This document shows, piece by piece, positions 1 through 8,312 of a stretch of DNA of 10,243 nt. Origin of the DNA: Gammaproteobacteria bacterium UBA5338 (GTDB lineage: Bacteria; Pseudomonadota; Gammaproteobacteria; Pseudomonadales; UBA5862); contig DHQM01000175.1 of NCBI GenBank assembly GCA_002408105.1, forward strand, positions 1,353-11,595, written 5' to 3'. Below the pieces are notes generated by a model. That model was not told the DNA's origin. It did not search any database and was given only the letters and a program-made list of their open reading frames with translations. Every line of letters starts with the position of its first letter. Position 1 is the stretch's first letter. The translations under genes were made by a program, and so were the position numbers.

Positions 1-1551
<1,551 letters not shown>

Positions 1552-1559
1552 GTCCCGCG

Positions 1560-2015
1560 GTGTCGCTTCTGCATCTCGACATCCGCCCCGGCGCGGACGC
1601 AGCGCCTCCAGCGGGAAGCCACCCCAGCCTGACGCTGCCGTACGAGCTCCGCCAACGGGGTCGACTGCGCACACACCTGGACGACGGCACGCCCGCGGGG
1701 CTGTTCCTGGCACGTGGCAACCCGCTGCGCGGCGGCGAATGGCTCACCAACCAGCGGGGCGACTGGGTCCAGGTGTTGGCGGCCCGGGAAGCGGTCTCAA
1801 CCGCCCTGAGCTCCGATCCCCACACCCTGGTCCGCGCCGCCTACCACCTCGGCAACCGCCATGTGCCGGTGGAGGTCGGCGATGCCTGGCTGCGCTATCT
1901 GACCGACCATGTACTGGACGCCATGCTGGCCCAACTTGGCCTGCTTGTTCGGCATGAAACCGCTCCCTTCGAACCCGAATCAGGCGCCTACAGCCCCCAC
2001 GCCCATGGCCACTGA
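1560..2015 (+). CDS. ureE: Urease accessory protein UreE (nickel metallochaperone)
   Basis: UreE is a dimeric cytoplasmic metallochaperone that hands Ni to the UreG-UreF-UreD-apourease complex. The 151-residue product has the usual layout: an N-terminal beta domain (LTLPYELRQRGRLRTHL, about residues 24-40, with GLFLARG at 47-53), then the C-terminal metal-binding domain with the family signature Y-H-L-G-N-R-H-V-P at 95-103. His96 is the dimer-interface Ni ligand. The sequence ends in a very short His-containing tail (HAHGH), not the long polyhistidine tail of Klebsiella UreE, so bulk nickel storage is unlikely. The start is a GTG 8 nt after the ureC stop with no strong Shine-Dalgarno sequence, implying translational coupling. 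The end overlaps ureF by 11 nt. Confidence 0.96.
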   Translation: MSLLHLDIRPGADAAPPAGSHPSLTLPYELRQRGRLRTHLDDGTPAGLFLARGNPLRGGEWLTNQRGDWVQVLAAREAVSTALSSDPHTLVRAAYHLGNRHVPVEVGDAWLRYLTDHVLDAMLAQLGLLVRHETAPFEPESGAYSPHAHGH

Positions 2016-2691
2016 CATCGAACTGCACCGGCTGCTGCACCTGGCCAGCGCCACCCTTCCCACAGGTGCCTTCGCTTATTCGCAAGGCCTGGAAACGGCA
2101 GTGGAAGCGCGCTGGATTCAAAACCGGGAACAGACAGAGGGCTGGCTTGAGACTGTCCTACACACCAGCCTAAAGCACCAGGAGTTGCCGCTGCTGCACC
2201 GCGCCATGCAGGCGCTGGCCCAAGGAGACGCGACGGGCCTGCGCCACCTCAACCAGGAAGCCATCGCTTGGCGTGACACCGCGGAGTTGCGCGCCGAGGA
2301 GCGCCAGCTCGGGCGGGCCCTGCAGCGCATGCTTGAAGTCCTGCACCCGGGCCGTTCGCCCGATTGGTTCGAGGCCGCCGCAAGTGCCGAAGGCGTTTCC
2401 TACCTGGCCGGCTACGCTTGCCTGGCCCGACTGCAGGGGCTGGATGCGACCACCACGGCCACCGCCTACGCCTGGAGCTGGCTCGAAAACCAGGTTGCTG
2501 CGGCGATCAAATTGGTGCCCCTCGGCCAGTCCGAGGCCCACCAGGCATTGGCCAGTGTCGCCGCAGCCTTGCCGGCTGTCGTCGCTGCGGCCGCGCGCGT
2601 CGCGATGACCGCCATCGGCCACACCCTGCCTGGCTTGTCGCTGGCCAGTGCGCAACACGAAACCCAGTACAGTCGCCTCTTCCGCTCGTAG
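2005..2691 (+). CDS. ureF: Urease accessory protein UreF
   Basis: All-helical urease maturation factor that bridges UreD and UreG in the GTP-dependent activation complex. With the ATG at 2005 the product is 228 residues, the usual UreF length. It opens with L-L-H-L-A-S-A-T-L-P-T-G-A-F-A-Y-S-Q-G-L-E (residues 10-30), the UreF hallmark, and ends with the conserved tail HETQYSRLFRS, which binds UreG in characterised homologues. The frame stays open upstream to 1909, with another ATG at 1954. Those starts would add up to 32 proline-rich residues lying inside ureE and unlike the family, so 2005 is preferred. This start overlaps the ureE stop by 11 nt and has no clear Shine-Dalgarno sequence, so coupled translation is likely. 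A 45-nt gap follows before ureG. Confidence 0.97.
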   Translation: MATDIELHRLLHLASATLPTGAFAYSQGLETAVEARWIQNREQTEGWLETVLHTSLKHQELPLLHRAMQALAQGDATGLRHLNQEAIAWRDTAELRAEERQLGRALQRMLEVLHPGRSPDWFEAAASAEGVSYLAGYACLARLQGLDATTTATAYAWSWLENQVAAAIKLVPLGQSEAHQALASVAAALPAVVAAAARVAMTAIGHTLPGLSLASAQHETQYSRLFRS

Positions 2692-2723
2692 TGCGGCCAC
2701 TGGAAGTTCCGGTTCTTGACACC

Positions 2724-2730
2724 AAGGAGA
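2724..2730 (+). promoter_or_regulatory. Shine-Dalgarno site of ureG
   Basis: AAGGAGA lies 6 nt before the ATG at 2737. It is the strongest ribosome binding site in the urease block and decides the ureG start in favour of 2737 over the upstream TTG at 2716. The neighbours ureE and ureF lack such a site and appear to rely on coupling. Confidence 0.85.
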
Positions 2731-2736
2731 CACGCC

Positions 2737-3363
2737 ATGCCAACCAATCCGGCCAACTCACCCTTGCGGGTCGGCGTGGGGGGGCCCGTCGGTTCAGGCA
2801 AGACCGCGCTTTTGGCACGCATGTGCCAGGCACTGCGTGACACCCACGAAATCGCCGTAGTCACCAACGACATCTACACCCGAGAGGATGCCCAGTTCCT
2901 GACCCGCAACCAGGCCTTGCCCGAGGACCGCATCCTTGGCGTCGAAACCGGCGGCTGCCCTCACACTGCCATCCGGGAAGACGCCTCGATGAACCTTCAG
3001 GCCGTGGAAACGCTGCAATCCAGATTTCCTCAGCTGGAGGTGGTGTTCATCGAAAGCGGTGGCGACAACCTAAGCGCCACCTTCAGCCCCGAACTGTCTG
3101 ACCTCACACTGTACGTGATTGACGTGTCTGCCGGAGACAAGATCCCACGCAAAGGCGGGCCGGGCATCACCCGCTCCGATCTGCTCATTATCAATAAAAT
3201 TGACCTGGCTCCACACGTTGGGGCAGACCTCAATGTGATGCAGCGCGATGCCCAGCGCATGCGCGGTGCGCGCCCCTTCGTCTTCACCAACCTAAAAACT
3301 GGCGAAGGCCTTGGGGACGTTGTCCATTTTGTACTCGAGGCCGGCATGGTGGCAGGCCGGTGA
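2737..3363 (+). CDS. ureG: Urease accessory GTPase UreG
   Basis: SIMIBI-class GTPase that carries Ni and drives its insertion into apourease. The 208-residue protein has a P-loop GPVGSGKT at residues 17-23 region (bases about 2782-2805), the metal-binding Cys-Pro-His motif at 74-76 ([12 protein letters not shown]), the Walker B-like segment IESGGDN at 105-111, and the guanine-specificity motif NKID at 153-156. Length and motif order are standard for UreG. The ATG at 2737 is chosen because AAGGAGA at 2724-2730 lies 6 nt upstream; an upstream in-frame TTG at 2716 would precede this ribosome binding site and add seven atypical residues. It is the last gene of the urease block. A 375-nt non-coding stretch follows, so the urease transcript may end or be processed there. 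Confidence 0.99.
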   Translation: MPTNPANSPLRVGVGGPVGSGKTALLARMCQALRDTHEIAVVTNDIYTREDAQFLTRNQALPEDRILGVETGGCPHTAIREDASMNLQAVETLQSRFPQLEVVFIESGGDNLSATFSPELSDLTLYVIDVSAGDKIPRKGGPGITRSDLLIINKIDLAPHVGADLNVMQRDAQRMRGARPFVFTNLKTGEGLGDVVHFVLEAGMVAGR

Positions 3364-3390
3364 GCGAACGCACGGCTTTGAAGCACGCGC

Positions 3391-3432
3391 GCACCCTAAG
3401 AGGGCATTCAGCCTGTACGCTGTTAGGGGTGC
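3391..3432. repeat. Inverted repeat in the ureG-transporter gap
   Basis: GCACCCTAA at 3391-3399 is the reverse complement of TTAGGGGTGC at 3423-3432 apart from one bulged G, separated by 23 nt. There is no T-tract after it, so a classical Rho-independent terminator is not supported. It could be a stem-loop at the 3' end of the urease transcript. Alternatively, because it sits about 65-105 nt upstream of the sigma-54-like promoter and its arms carry GCACC/GGTGC half-sites, it could be an activator site. Function is unresolved. Confidence 0.45.
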
Positions 3433-3481
3433 CCGCGTGGCGCTGGGCGCATGCGGTGCCTCACCAGCGACGCCTCCGCGC

Positions 3482-3498
3482 CTGGCGCAGGTCTTGCT
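3482..3498 (+). promoter_or_regulatory. Candidate sigma-54 (RpoN) promoter upstream of the guanidine riboswitch
   Basis: CTGGCGCAGGTCTTGCT matches the -24/-12 consensus YTGGCACGrNNNTTGCW at all but two specified positions and keeps the essential GG-N10-GC spacing (GG at 3484-3485, GC at 3496-3497). Transcription would start near 3509, about 40 nt before the riboswitch aptamer, giving a leader of about 230 nt before the first transporter gene. No convincing sigma-70 promoter was seen in the gap. RpoN promoters usually serve nitrogen-limitation genes under NtrC, which fits the encoded pathway. Based on pattern match alone. Confidence 0.6.
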
Positions 3499-3549
3499 AG
3501 GGTCAAACCAATGCAGAGCGGTTGGGCATCGCCCCCCGCAGCAGGCAAT

Positions 3550-3672
3550 GGACAACTAGGGTTCCGGTTCCGCTCGCAGCGGCAGATAAGCCGCTTCAGC
3601 TGAACGCCTGGTCCGAGGGTTGTCGGCCTTCCTACCCGAAGGCTACACGGCGGGACAAAAGCCCGGGAGAGC
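3550..3672 (+). ncRNA. Guanidine-I riboswitch (ykkC class) aptamer
   Basis: The leader carries the conserved ykkC blocks in the right order: CTAGGGTTCCG at 3556-3566, GGTCCGAG at 3610-3617, ACACGGCGGGACAAAAGCCC at 3645-3664, and the closing GGGAGA at 3665-3670. Between them lie variable hairpins, such as CCGCT/AGCGG at 3570-3582 and GCCTTC/GAAGGC at 3626-3643. This class binds free guanidinium and usually turns on guanidine export, transport or breakdown genes. The aptamer ends about 67 nt before the first transporter ATG. No U-tract follows, so control is more likely translational or by another route than by intrinsic termination. The outer P1 boundaries are approximate. Confidence 0.95.
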
Positions 3673-3687
3673 CAGACCTGGCCTCTC
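3667..3687 (+). promoter_or_regulatory. Possible expression-platform hairpin of the guanidine riboswitch
   Basis: GAGAGCC at 3667-3673 can pair with GGC-C-TCTC at 3680-3687 (one bulged C), closing a six-base loop. The 5' arm uses bases of the conserved GGGAGA at the aptamer 3' end, so this hairpin and the folded aptamer would compete. It is not followed by a T-run and does not cover the ribosome binding site at 3728-3732, so how it would switch expression is unclear. Confidence 0.35.
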
Positions 3688-3727
3688 TGCGCCCGCACGC
3701 CAACCCTCGAGAAGACCAACCTTTGAT

Positions 3728-3732
3728 AGGAG
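3728..3732 (+). promoter_or_regulatory. Shine-Dalgarno site of the binding-protein gene
   Basis: AGGAG lies 6 nt before the ATG at 3739 and supports that start. It is the likely endpoint of any translational control by the upstream riboswitch. Confidence 0.8.
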
Positions 3733-3738
3733 TCCCAC

Positions 3739-4863
3739 ATGCCCGCACCCTCTGCGCACCGCAAAACCCCGCCCCACAGTCCAACAACCGGTCTTCAAGC
3801 GCTGGCCCTGCACCTGCGCAGCTGGACGTGCTGTGCCCTGGTCGGCCTGCTCATGGCCAGCGCACCGTCGATAGCGGAACCCAAGTTCCGGCTGGCCTGG
3901 TCCATCTATGTGGGATGGATGCCGTGGGACTATGCCGCCGCCAGCGGAATCGTCGACAAGTGGGCCAAGCGCTACGGCATCGACATCGAAGTGGTTCAGA
4001 TCAACGACTACATCGAATCCATCAACCAGTTCACCGCCGGAGCCTTTGATGCCTGCACCATGACCAACATGGACATGCTCACCATTCCCGCAGCCGGCGG
4101 AGTCGACTCAACCGCCCTGCTGGTCGGTGACTTTTCCAACGGCAACGACGGACTGGCGATGAAGGGCGCCAACTCGCTCAGCGATGTGCGCGGTCAAGAC
4201 GTGTACCTGGTCGAGTTGTCGGTATCGCATTACCTGTTGGCCCGAGCGCTGGATTCAATCGGCCTTTCCGAGCGCGACGTGCAGGTCGTCAACACCTCCG
4301 ACGCGGACATCGTCAGCGCGTTTGCAACCAAGCCCGTGCGCGCGGTCGTGACCTGGAACCCTCAACTCAGTGCGGTCTCTTCCATGCCCGGAGCCAAGGT
4401 GCTGTTCGACTCCGGCGATATCCCGGGTGAGATCATCGACCTCACCGCAGTCAACACCGACACCCTCAAGCGCCATCCGGAACTCGGCAAGGCACTGGCA
4501 GGCGCCTGGTTTGAAACCATGGCCATCATGAGCGCCGACACCCCCGAAGGTATTGCTGCACGCACCCACATGGCGGAAGCTTCGGGAACGGACCTGGATG
4601 GTTACCTGCAACAGCTCGGTTCGACCCGCATGTTCTACGACCCAGCAGAGGCTGCGAGTTTTGTGCGCAGCCCGGAGTTGATGCACACCATGGAGCTGGT
4701 GCGGGGGTTCTCGTTTGACCATGGCCTGCTCACCGAAGGCGCTTCATCACCAGATGTGATCGGCATTGCCCTGCCCAACGACAAGGTGCTGGGCAAGCGT
4801 TCCAACGTGAAAATGCGGTTCACCACTGAATTCATGGACCTCGCTGCCGAAGGCACGCTCTAG
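3739..4863 (+). CDS. ABC transporter periplasmic binding protein, guanidine-associated ('urea carboxylase region' type)
   Basis: Periplasmic receptor of a NitT/TauT-like ABC importer. The 374-residue precursor has an unusually long n-region (about 28 residues), then a hydrophobic stretch CCALVGLLMASAPSIA (about 31-46) with likely cleavage after Ala46. The mature part begins F-R-L-A-W-S-I-Y-V-G-W-M-P-W and continues with IEVVQINDYIESINQF, CTMTNMDMLTIPAAGGVDST and LVGDFSNGNDGL. These are signatures of the family annotated as putative urea ABC transporter or urea-carboxylase-region binding protein. Members of that family often sit behind guanidine-I riboswitches, as here, so guanidine is the best substrate guess; urea or an alkylguanidine remains possible. 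A good ribosome binding site supports the start. The permease gene follows 9 nt after the TAG stop. Family assignment is strong; the substrate is inferred from context. Confidence 0.92.
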   Translation: MPAPSAHRKTPPHSPTTGLQALALHLRSWTCCALVGLLMASAPSIAEPKFRLAWSIYVGWMPWDYAAASGIVDKWAKRYGIDIEVVQINDYIESINQFTAGAFDACTMTNMDMLTIPAAGGVDSTALLVGDFSNGNDGLAMKGANSLSDVRGQDVYLVELSVSHYLLARALDSIGLSERDVQVVNTSDADIVSAFATKPVRAVVTWNPQLSAVSSMPGAKVLFDSGDIPGEIIDLTAVNTDTLKRHPELGKALAGAWFETMAIMSADTPEGIAARTHMAEASGTDLDGYLQQLGSTRMFYDPAEAASFVRSPELMHTMELVRGFSFDHGLLTEGASSPDVIGIALPNDKVLGKRSNVKMRFTTEFMDLAAEGTL

Positions 4864-4872
4864 CCCAGCCCC

Positions 4873-5691
4873 ATGGCACGCTGGATCAACCGCCACCCGA
4901 GTTCGGCTGGCCGCTGGACACTGGCCGCACTGCCATTTGTGCTCGTGCTCGTTGTGTACGGGGTGGGCTCCTCCGCGCGCCAGGCGAGCAATCCCGACGA
5001 CAAACTGCTGCCCTCGGGCGCGCAACTGGTGGCCAGCGTGCAGCGCCTGGCATTCGAACCCAGCCGGCGGACAGGCGAACTGGTGCTCTGGAAAGACACT
5101 GCGACCAGCATGCGGTTGCTGTTGTTTGGGCTGCTGGCGAGCTTTGTTGTGGCCTTGGCACTGGGCATTGTCCTTGGGACCCTTCCCTACGCGAGCGCTT
5201 TCGGCGGAGCCTTCCTGACAGCGCTGGCCATGGTGCCTCCGCTGGCGTTGCTGCCCATTCTGTTCATCCTGTTCGGGTTGGGAGACCTGTCCAAGGTGCT
5301 GCTGATCGCCATCGGCATCACGCCGGCCATGGCGCGTGACCTCAGCCAATACGTCGCCCGGCTGCCACGGGAACAATTGGTCAAGGCACAAACACTCGGT
5401 GCCTCCACCACACAGATTGTAATGCGGGTGGTGCTCCCTCAAGCACTGCCCCGCGCCATCGAAAACCTGCGCCTCGCCCTGGGGGCCGCCTGGCTGTTTC
5501 TCATTGCTGCCGAGGCGATCGCGGCAACCGACGGACTGGGCTACAGAATTTTTCTGGTGCGCAGGTACCTCGCCATGGACGTGATCCTGCCTTATGTGCT
5601 GTGGATTACCGCGCTCGCGTTTCTGCTCGATTCCGCACTGAAGTGGCTAAGCCATTGGCTGTTTCCTTGGCACCGGGTGGCCTACACATGA
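4873..5691 (+). CDS. ABC transporter permease of the putative guanidine importer
   Basis: Inner-membrane subunit of the NitT/TauT-type importer encoded with its neighbours. The 272 residues include an N-terminal membrane helix (about 16-33), a periplasmic segment (about 34-80), and further hydrophobic helices at about 82-103, 112-135, 139-155, 200-218 and 235-255. The cytoplasmic coupling (EAA) loop is visible at about 167-193, from EQLVKAQTLGAS to VVLPQALP, where the ATPase docks. The size is normal for the SsuC/TauC/NrtB family. The gene starts 9 nt after the binding-protein stop. Its TGA shares bases with the ATG of the ATPase gene (ATGA at 5688-5691), a classic coupling arrangement. Substrate inferred from the riboswitch and the downstream ureohydrolase. 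Confidence 0.94.
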   Translation: MARWINRHPSSAGRWTLAALPFVLVLVVYGVGSSARQASNPDDKLLPSGAQLVASVQRLAFEPSRRTGELVLWKDTATSMRLLLFGLLASFVVALALGIVLGTLPYASAFGGAFLTALAMVPPLALLPILFILFGLGDLSKVLLIAIGITPAMARDLSQYVARLPREQLVKAQTLGASTTQIVMRVVLPQALPRAIENLRLALGAAWLFLIAAEAIAATDGLGYRIFLVRRYLAMDVILPYVLWITALAFLLDSALKWLSHWLFPWHRVAYT

Positions 5692-6503
5692 GTCAGATCG
5701 AAGCACGCAACATCTGGCAGGTCTATCAGAGTCAGATCGTGCTGGAGGGGCTCAACGTCGACATTGAAGCCGGTGAGTTCTGCACCCTGGTCGGGGCTTC
5801 AGGCTGCGGGAAAAGCACCTTCCTGCGACTCCTGCTTGGCCAGGAGTCGCCCTCTAAGGGCAGCCTGACCTTCGAGGGTGCACCCCTGCCCACGGAGCCT
5901 GATGTCGACCGGGGCGTGGTGTTTCAGCGCTATTCGGTGTTTCCGCACTTGCGCGTGATTGACAACGTCCTGCTAGGACTGGAGCTCCGCACACGAAATC
6001 CCATTGGGCGACTGTTTGGAGTTCGCAAGCGGCTGGCCATTGAAACTGCCGAGCAGATGCTCGACAACGTCGGGCTGCTCAGCCACCGAGATAAGTACCC
6101 TGCCCAGCTCTCGGGAGGCATGCAACAGCGCCTGGCGCTTGCCCAGGCGCTCTCCGTGCGCCCACGCGTGTTGCTGCTGGACGAACCCTTCGGTGCCTTG
6201 GACCCTGGCATGCGAGCCGACATGCACGCGCTGCTGGTGCGCATCTGGCGCGAGCACGGAATGACCGTGGTGATGGTCACTCACGACCTCAAGGAAGGCT
6301 TTACCCTGGGATCCCGACTTTTGGTGTTCGACAAGACCCGGCACGATCCGCAGGCACCGGAACGCTACGGCGCCGCAATCACCTATGACATTCCACTGAA
6401 CAAACGCGAAACGGAATCCTGCGCGCTGACTGGCTTGGCCATCACCAGCACATTGGCGCCGGAGCGGGCGCCGAGTTCCACCACCCACACTGCCATCAGG
6501 TAA
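5688..6503 (+). CDS. ABC transporter ATP-binding protein of the putative guanidine importer
   Basis: Cytoplasmic ATPase that powers the importer. The 271-residue protein has all nucleotide-binding motifs: Walker A GASGCGKST (36-44), Q-loop Gln80 (VVFQRYSVF), ABC signature LSGGMQQ (141-147), Walker B VLLLDEPFGALD (161-172) and the switch histidine in MVTHD (196-200). The C-terminal tail after about residue 215 (KTRHDPQAPERYGAAITYDIP) is a short extension typical of the guanidine/urea-carboxylase-associated ATPases rather than a separate domain. The frame extends upstream to 5601, but the ATG at 5688 overlaps the permease stop by 4 nt and gives the normal N-terminus MSQIEARNI. gdmH starts 4 nt after its TAA. 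Confidence 0.96.
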   Translation: MSQIEARNIWQVYQSQIVLEGLNVDIEAGEFCTLVGASGCGKSTFLRLLLGQESPSKGSLTFEGAPLPTEPDVDRGVVFQRYSVFPHLRVIDNVLLGLELRTRNPIGRLFGVRKRLAIETAEQMLDNVGLLSHRDKYPAQLSGGMQQRLALAQALSVRPRVLLLDEPFGALDPGMRADMHALLVRIWREHGMTVVMVTHDLKEGFTLGSRLLVFDKTRHDPQAPERYGAAITYDIPLNKRETESCALTGLAITSTLAPERAPSSTTHTAIR

Positions 6504-6507
6504 CCCC

Positions 6508-7701
6508 ATGCGTGATCTAATCGGTCCCCACCACTTCAACCTGTCGATCGGCCCAAGCGGTCGACGCCTCCACCACCATGACTTCTTTGACCGCACCGAG
6601 CTGGTGGGCTGGAAGGCGATGCACAAAGAGGCGCAACTCGGCACCAGCAACTGGGAACGCGAGCAGGCGCGGGGCATCGAGCAGGGCCTGCCAGGCGCAG
6701 ACAGCATCAATGATCGAAGCATCCCCACCTTTGCCCGGGGAGAGTTGCCGCATTTTGCGGGAATCAATACCTTCATGAAGGCGCCCTACTGCGAAGACAT
6801 CCACCATGTTGGCGACTACGACGTCTGCGTGTTCGGCGTGCCTTTCGATGGTGGAACCACCTACAGGCCCGGTACCCGGTTCGGACCTCAGGGGATCCGC
6901 CGAATTTCCGCCCTCTATACGCCCTACAACTACGAACTCGGTGTGGACCTGCGCGAGCAAATGACCCTGTGCGACGGCGGTGACGTGTTCACCATCCCCG
7001 CCAACCTGGAAAAATCCTTCGACCAGATCTCCAACGCCATGGCGCATGTGTTTCGCAGCGGAGCCCTGCCCATTGTACTGGGGGGAGACCACTCCATCGG
7101 TTACCCCACGCTGCGGGGCATCGCGAGCCAGACCGATGCCAACATTGGTGTGATTCATTTCGACCGCCACGCTGACATCCAGGAGAAAGACCTGGATGAG
7201 CGCATGCACACCACACCTTTTTTTCACGCCACCAATCTACCCAACCTGCGAGCGAAAAACCTGGTACAGGTCGGCATCGGGGGTTGGCAGGTCCCGCGCG
7301 AGGCGGTGGCAGTCGCACGTGAGCGCGAAACCACCATCATATCGATGCACGACGTGGAACGGCTGGGGCTTGAGAAGGTCGCAGAAATCGCCCTTGAACG
7401 TGCCTGGGACGGCTGCGATGCGGTCTATCTGAGTTTCGACATCGATTGCGTGGATGCCGGGTTCGTTCCCGGGACCGGCTGGCCCGAGCCTGGTGGATTT
7501 TTGCCGCGGGAGATTCTCCATTTACTTGGCCTGGTGGCACGCGAGGGCATTTGCGGTATGGAAGTGGTCGAGGTATCGCCGCCCTATGACGTGTCTGACA
7601 TCACTTCGTTGATGGCACTTCGCGCCATTGTCGATGTACTCGGCACCCTCGTTGCCTTTGGTAAACTGGGGGCCCACAAGCACATCATTCGTGAACCATG
7701 A
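6508..7701 (+). CDS. gdmH: Ni-dependent guanidine hydrolase (guanidinase), ureohydrolase family
   Basis: Predicted to split guanidine into urea and ammonium in the cytoplasm. The fold is arginase/agmatinase: all six dinuclear metal ligands are seen, namely His195 (LGGDHS), Asp219, His221 and Asp223 (HFDRHAD), and Asp311 and Asp313 (SFDIDCVD). The conserved PGTGWPEPGG (321-330) follows. At 397 residues it is well above a typical agmatinase (about 300-320) because of an N-terminal extension of about 90 residues. DRHAD replaces the usual DAHxD, and W replaces the small residue in GTGxPEPGG. Length and extension match the characterised cyanobacterial guanidine hydrolase GdmH. The guanidine riboswitch, the transporter and the urease genes support guanidine as substrate. 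The ATG at 6508 follows the ATPase stop by 4 nt, and its own TGA overlaps the nickel permease start by 4 nt. Agmatinase or another guanidino-acid hydrolase is the alternative; nickel is inferred from GdmH and the neighbouring Ni genes. Confidence 0.9.
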   Translation: MRDLIGPHHFNLSIGPSGRRLHHHDFFDRTELVGWKAMHKEAQLGTSNWEREQARGIEQGLPGADSINDRSIPTFARGELPHFAGINTFMKAPYCEDIHHVGDYDVCVFGVPFDGGTTYRPGTRFGPQGIRRISALYTPYNYELGVDLREQMTLCDGGDVFTIPANLEKSFDQISNAMAHVFRSGALPIVLGGDHSIGYPTLRGIASQTDANIGVIHFDRHADIQEKDLDERMHTTPFFHATNLPNLRAKNLVQVGIGGWQVPREAVAVARERETTIISMHDVERLGLEKVAEIALERAWDGCDAVYLSFDIDCVDAGFVPGTGWPEPGGFLPREILHLLGLVAREGICGMEVVEVSPPYDVSDITSLMALRAIVDVLGTLVAFGKLGAHKHIIREP

Positions 7702-8312
7702 TGGAATCCATGCTGGTCAGCGGCATCAGCCTTGCACTCGGTATCGGGATCCTACACGCGCTGGAACCGGACCACCTGGCGGCGGTGACCGCAATGTCCG
7801 CAGAAGGCAGCGGCTGGCGCCGGAGCCTCGGCTACAGCACCCGATGGGCGCTGGGCCATGGCGCTGCAGTGGCCGCGATCAGTGGCCTGGTGCTGTTCGG
7901 AATCACCCGGCTGGACCCCAGGGTCAGCAGCCTGGGTGAATTGCTGGCCGGCACCCTGTTGGTGCTGCTGGGCCTCAAGCTCCTGGTCATGCAGCCCCAC
8001 CATCGGCACGCTGGCCCATCGGGGGCCAACCCACGTTTCGCGATGCTGTTCGGCTCCATCCATGGCGTCGCCGGGGTTGCCCCTTTGCTGCTGGTGCTCG
8101 GCACCCGGACCAGCGACCCGCTTGCGACCATGCTCGCCGTGCTCGGCTTTTGTGCAGGAGTCGTCGTCGCCATGGCGGGGGTGGGCCTGGCCCTGTCGCT
8201 GGGTTGGCGGCGCTGGAACCCCTTTCTGATGCGCCAGGCAGCGCCCGTGCAGCGGCTGGTGGGCGCCTGCTCAATGCTCGCTGGAGGGCGCCTCTTGTGG
8301 AGCTTTTTGTAG
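7698..8312 (+). CDS. ureH: Nickel permease, UreH/HX4DH type
   Basis: Small (204 residues), strongly hydrophobic inner-membrane protein. The first helix contains H20-ALEP-D25-H26-LAAV, the HX4DH signature of nickel/cobalt permeases needed for Ni recognition. A second conserved patch is WALGHGAAVA (50-59), and GSIHGVAGVAP (119-129) adds another buried His. A His-containing loop (HHRH, 101-104) lies between the two halves. Overall it resembles UreH-type urease-linked Ni transporters more than the long eight-helix NiCoT proteins. The start overlaps the gdmH stop (ATGATG at 7698-7703, so 7698 or 7701), implying a single transcript with gdmH. The likely role is supplying Ni for both guanidinase and urease. 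A related SulE/DUF-type exporter is the alternative. Some organisms use the name ureH for a UreD homologue; that is not meant here. Confidence 0.87.
   Translation: MMESMLVSGISLALGIGILHALEPDHLAAVTAMSAEGSGWRRSLGYSTRWALGHGAAVAAISGLVLFGITRLDPRVSSLGELLAGTLLVLLGLKLLVMQPHHRHAGPSGANPRFAMLFGSIHGVAGVAPLLLVLGTRTSDPLATMLAVLGFCAGVVVAMAGVGLALSLGWRRWNPFLMRQAAPVQRLVGACSMLAGGRLLWSFL
8283..8287 (+). promoter_or_regulatory. Shine-Dalgarno site deciding the GTG start at 8297
   Basis: GGAGG sits inside the 3' end of the nickel permease gene, 9 nt before the GTG at 8297. It is the main reason to place the start of the unrecognised gene there rather than at the far upstream ATG of the same frame (8150). Confidence 0.7.

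Noticed and set aside
3391..3432. Intrinsic terminator after ureG
   Set aside because: The stem is imperfect with a 23-nt loop and no T-run follows, so it is listed only as an inverted repeat.
3522..3551. Sigma-70 promoter just before the riboswitch (TTGGGC ... CAATGG)
   Set aside because: The -10 match is poor, and the sigma-54-like element a little upstream is a much better fit.
3522..4049. Open frame of 175 codons through the riboswitch and into the binding-protein gene
   Set aside because: It crosses a structured RNA aptamer and then reads the binding-protein gene out of frame, and the product has no sensible composition.
4747..5442. Long antisense open frame (231 codons) opposite the permease
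   Set aside because: It lies entirely opposite well-supported transporter genes, has low-complexity Q/G/H-rich sequence typical of a GC-rich shadow frame, and has no ribosome binding site or recognisable domain.
5973..6776. Antisense open frame of 267 codons across the ATPase and gdmH
   Set aside because: It spans two real genes on the other strand and shows no family motif. It is explained by high GC content removing stop codons.
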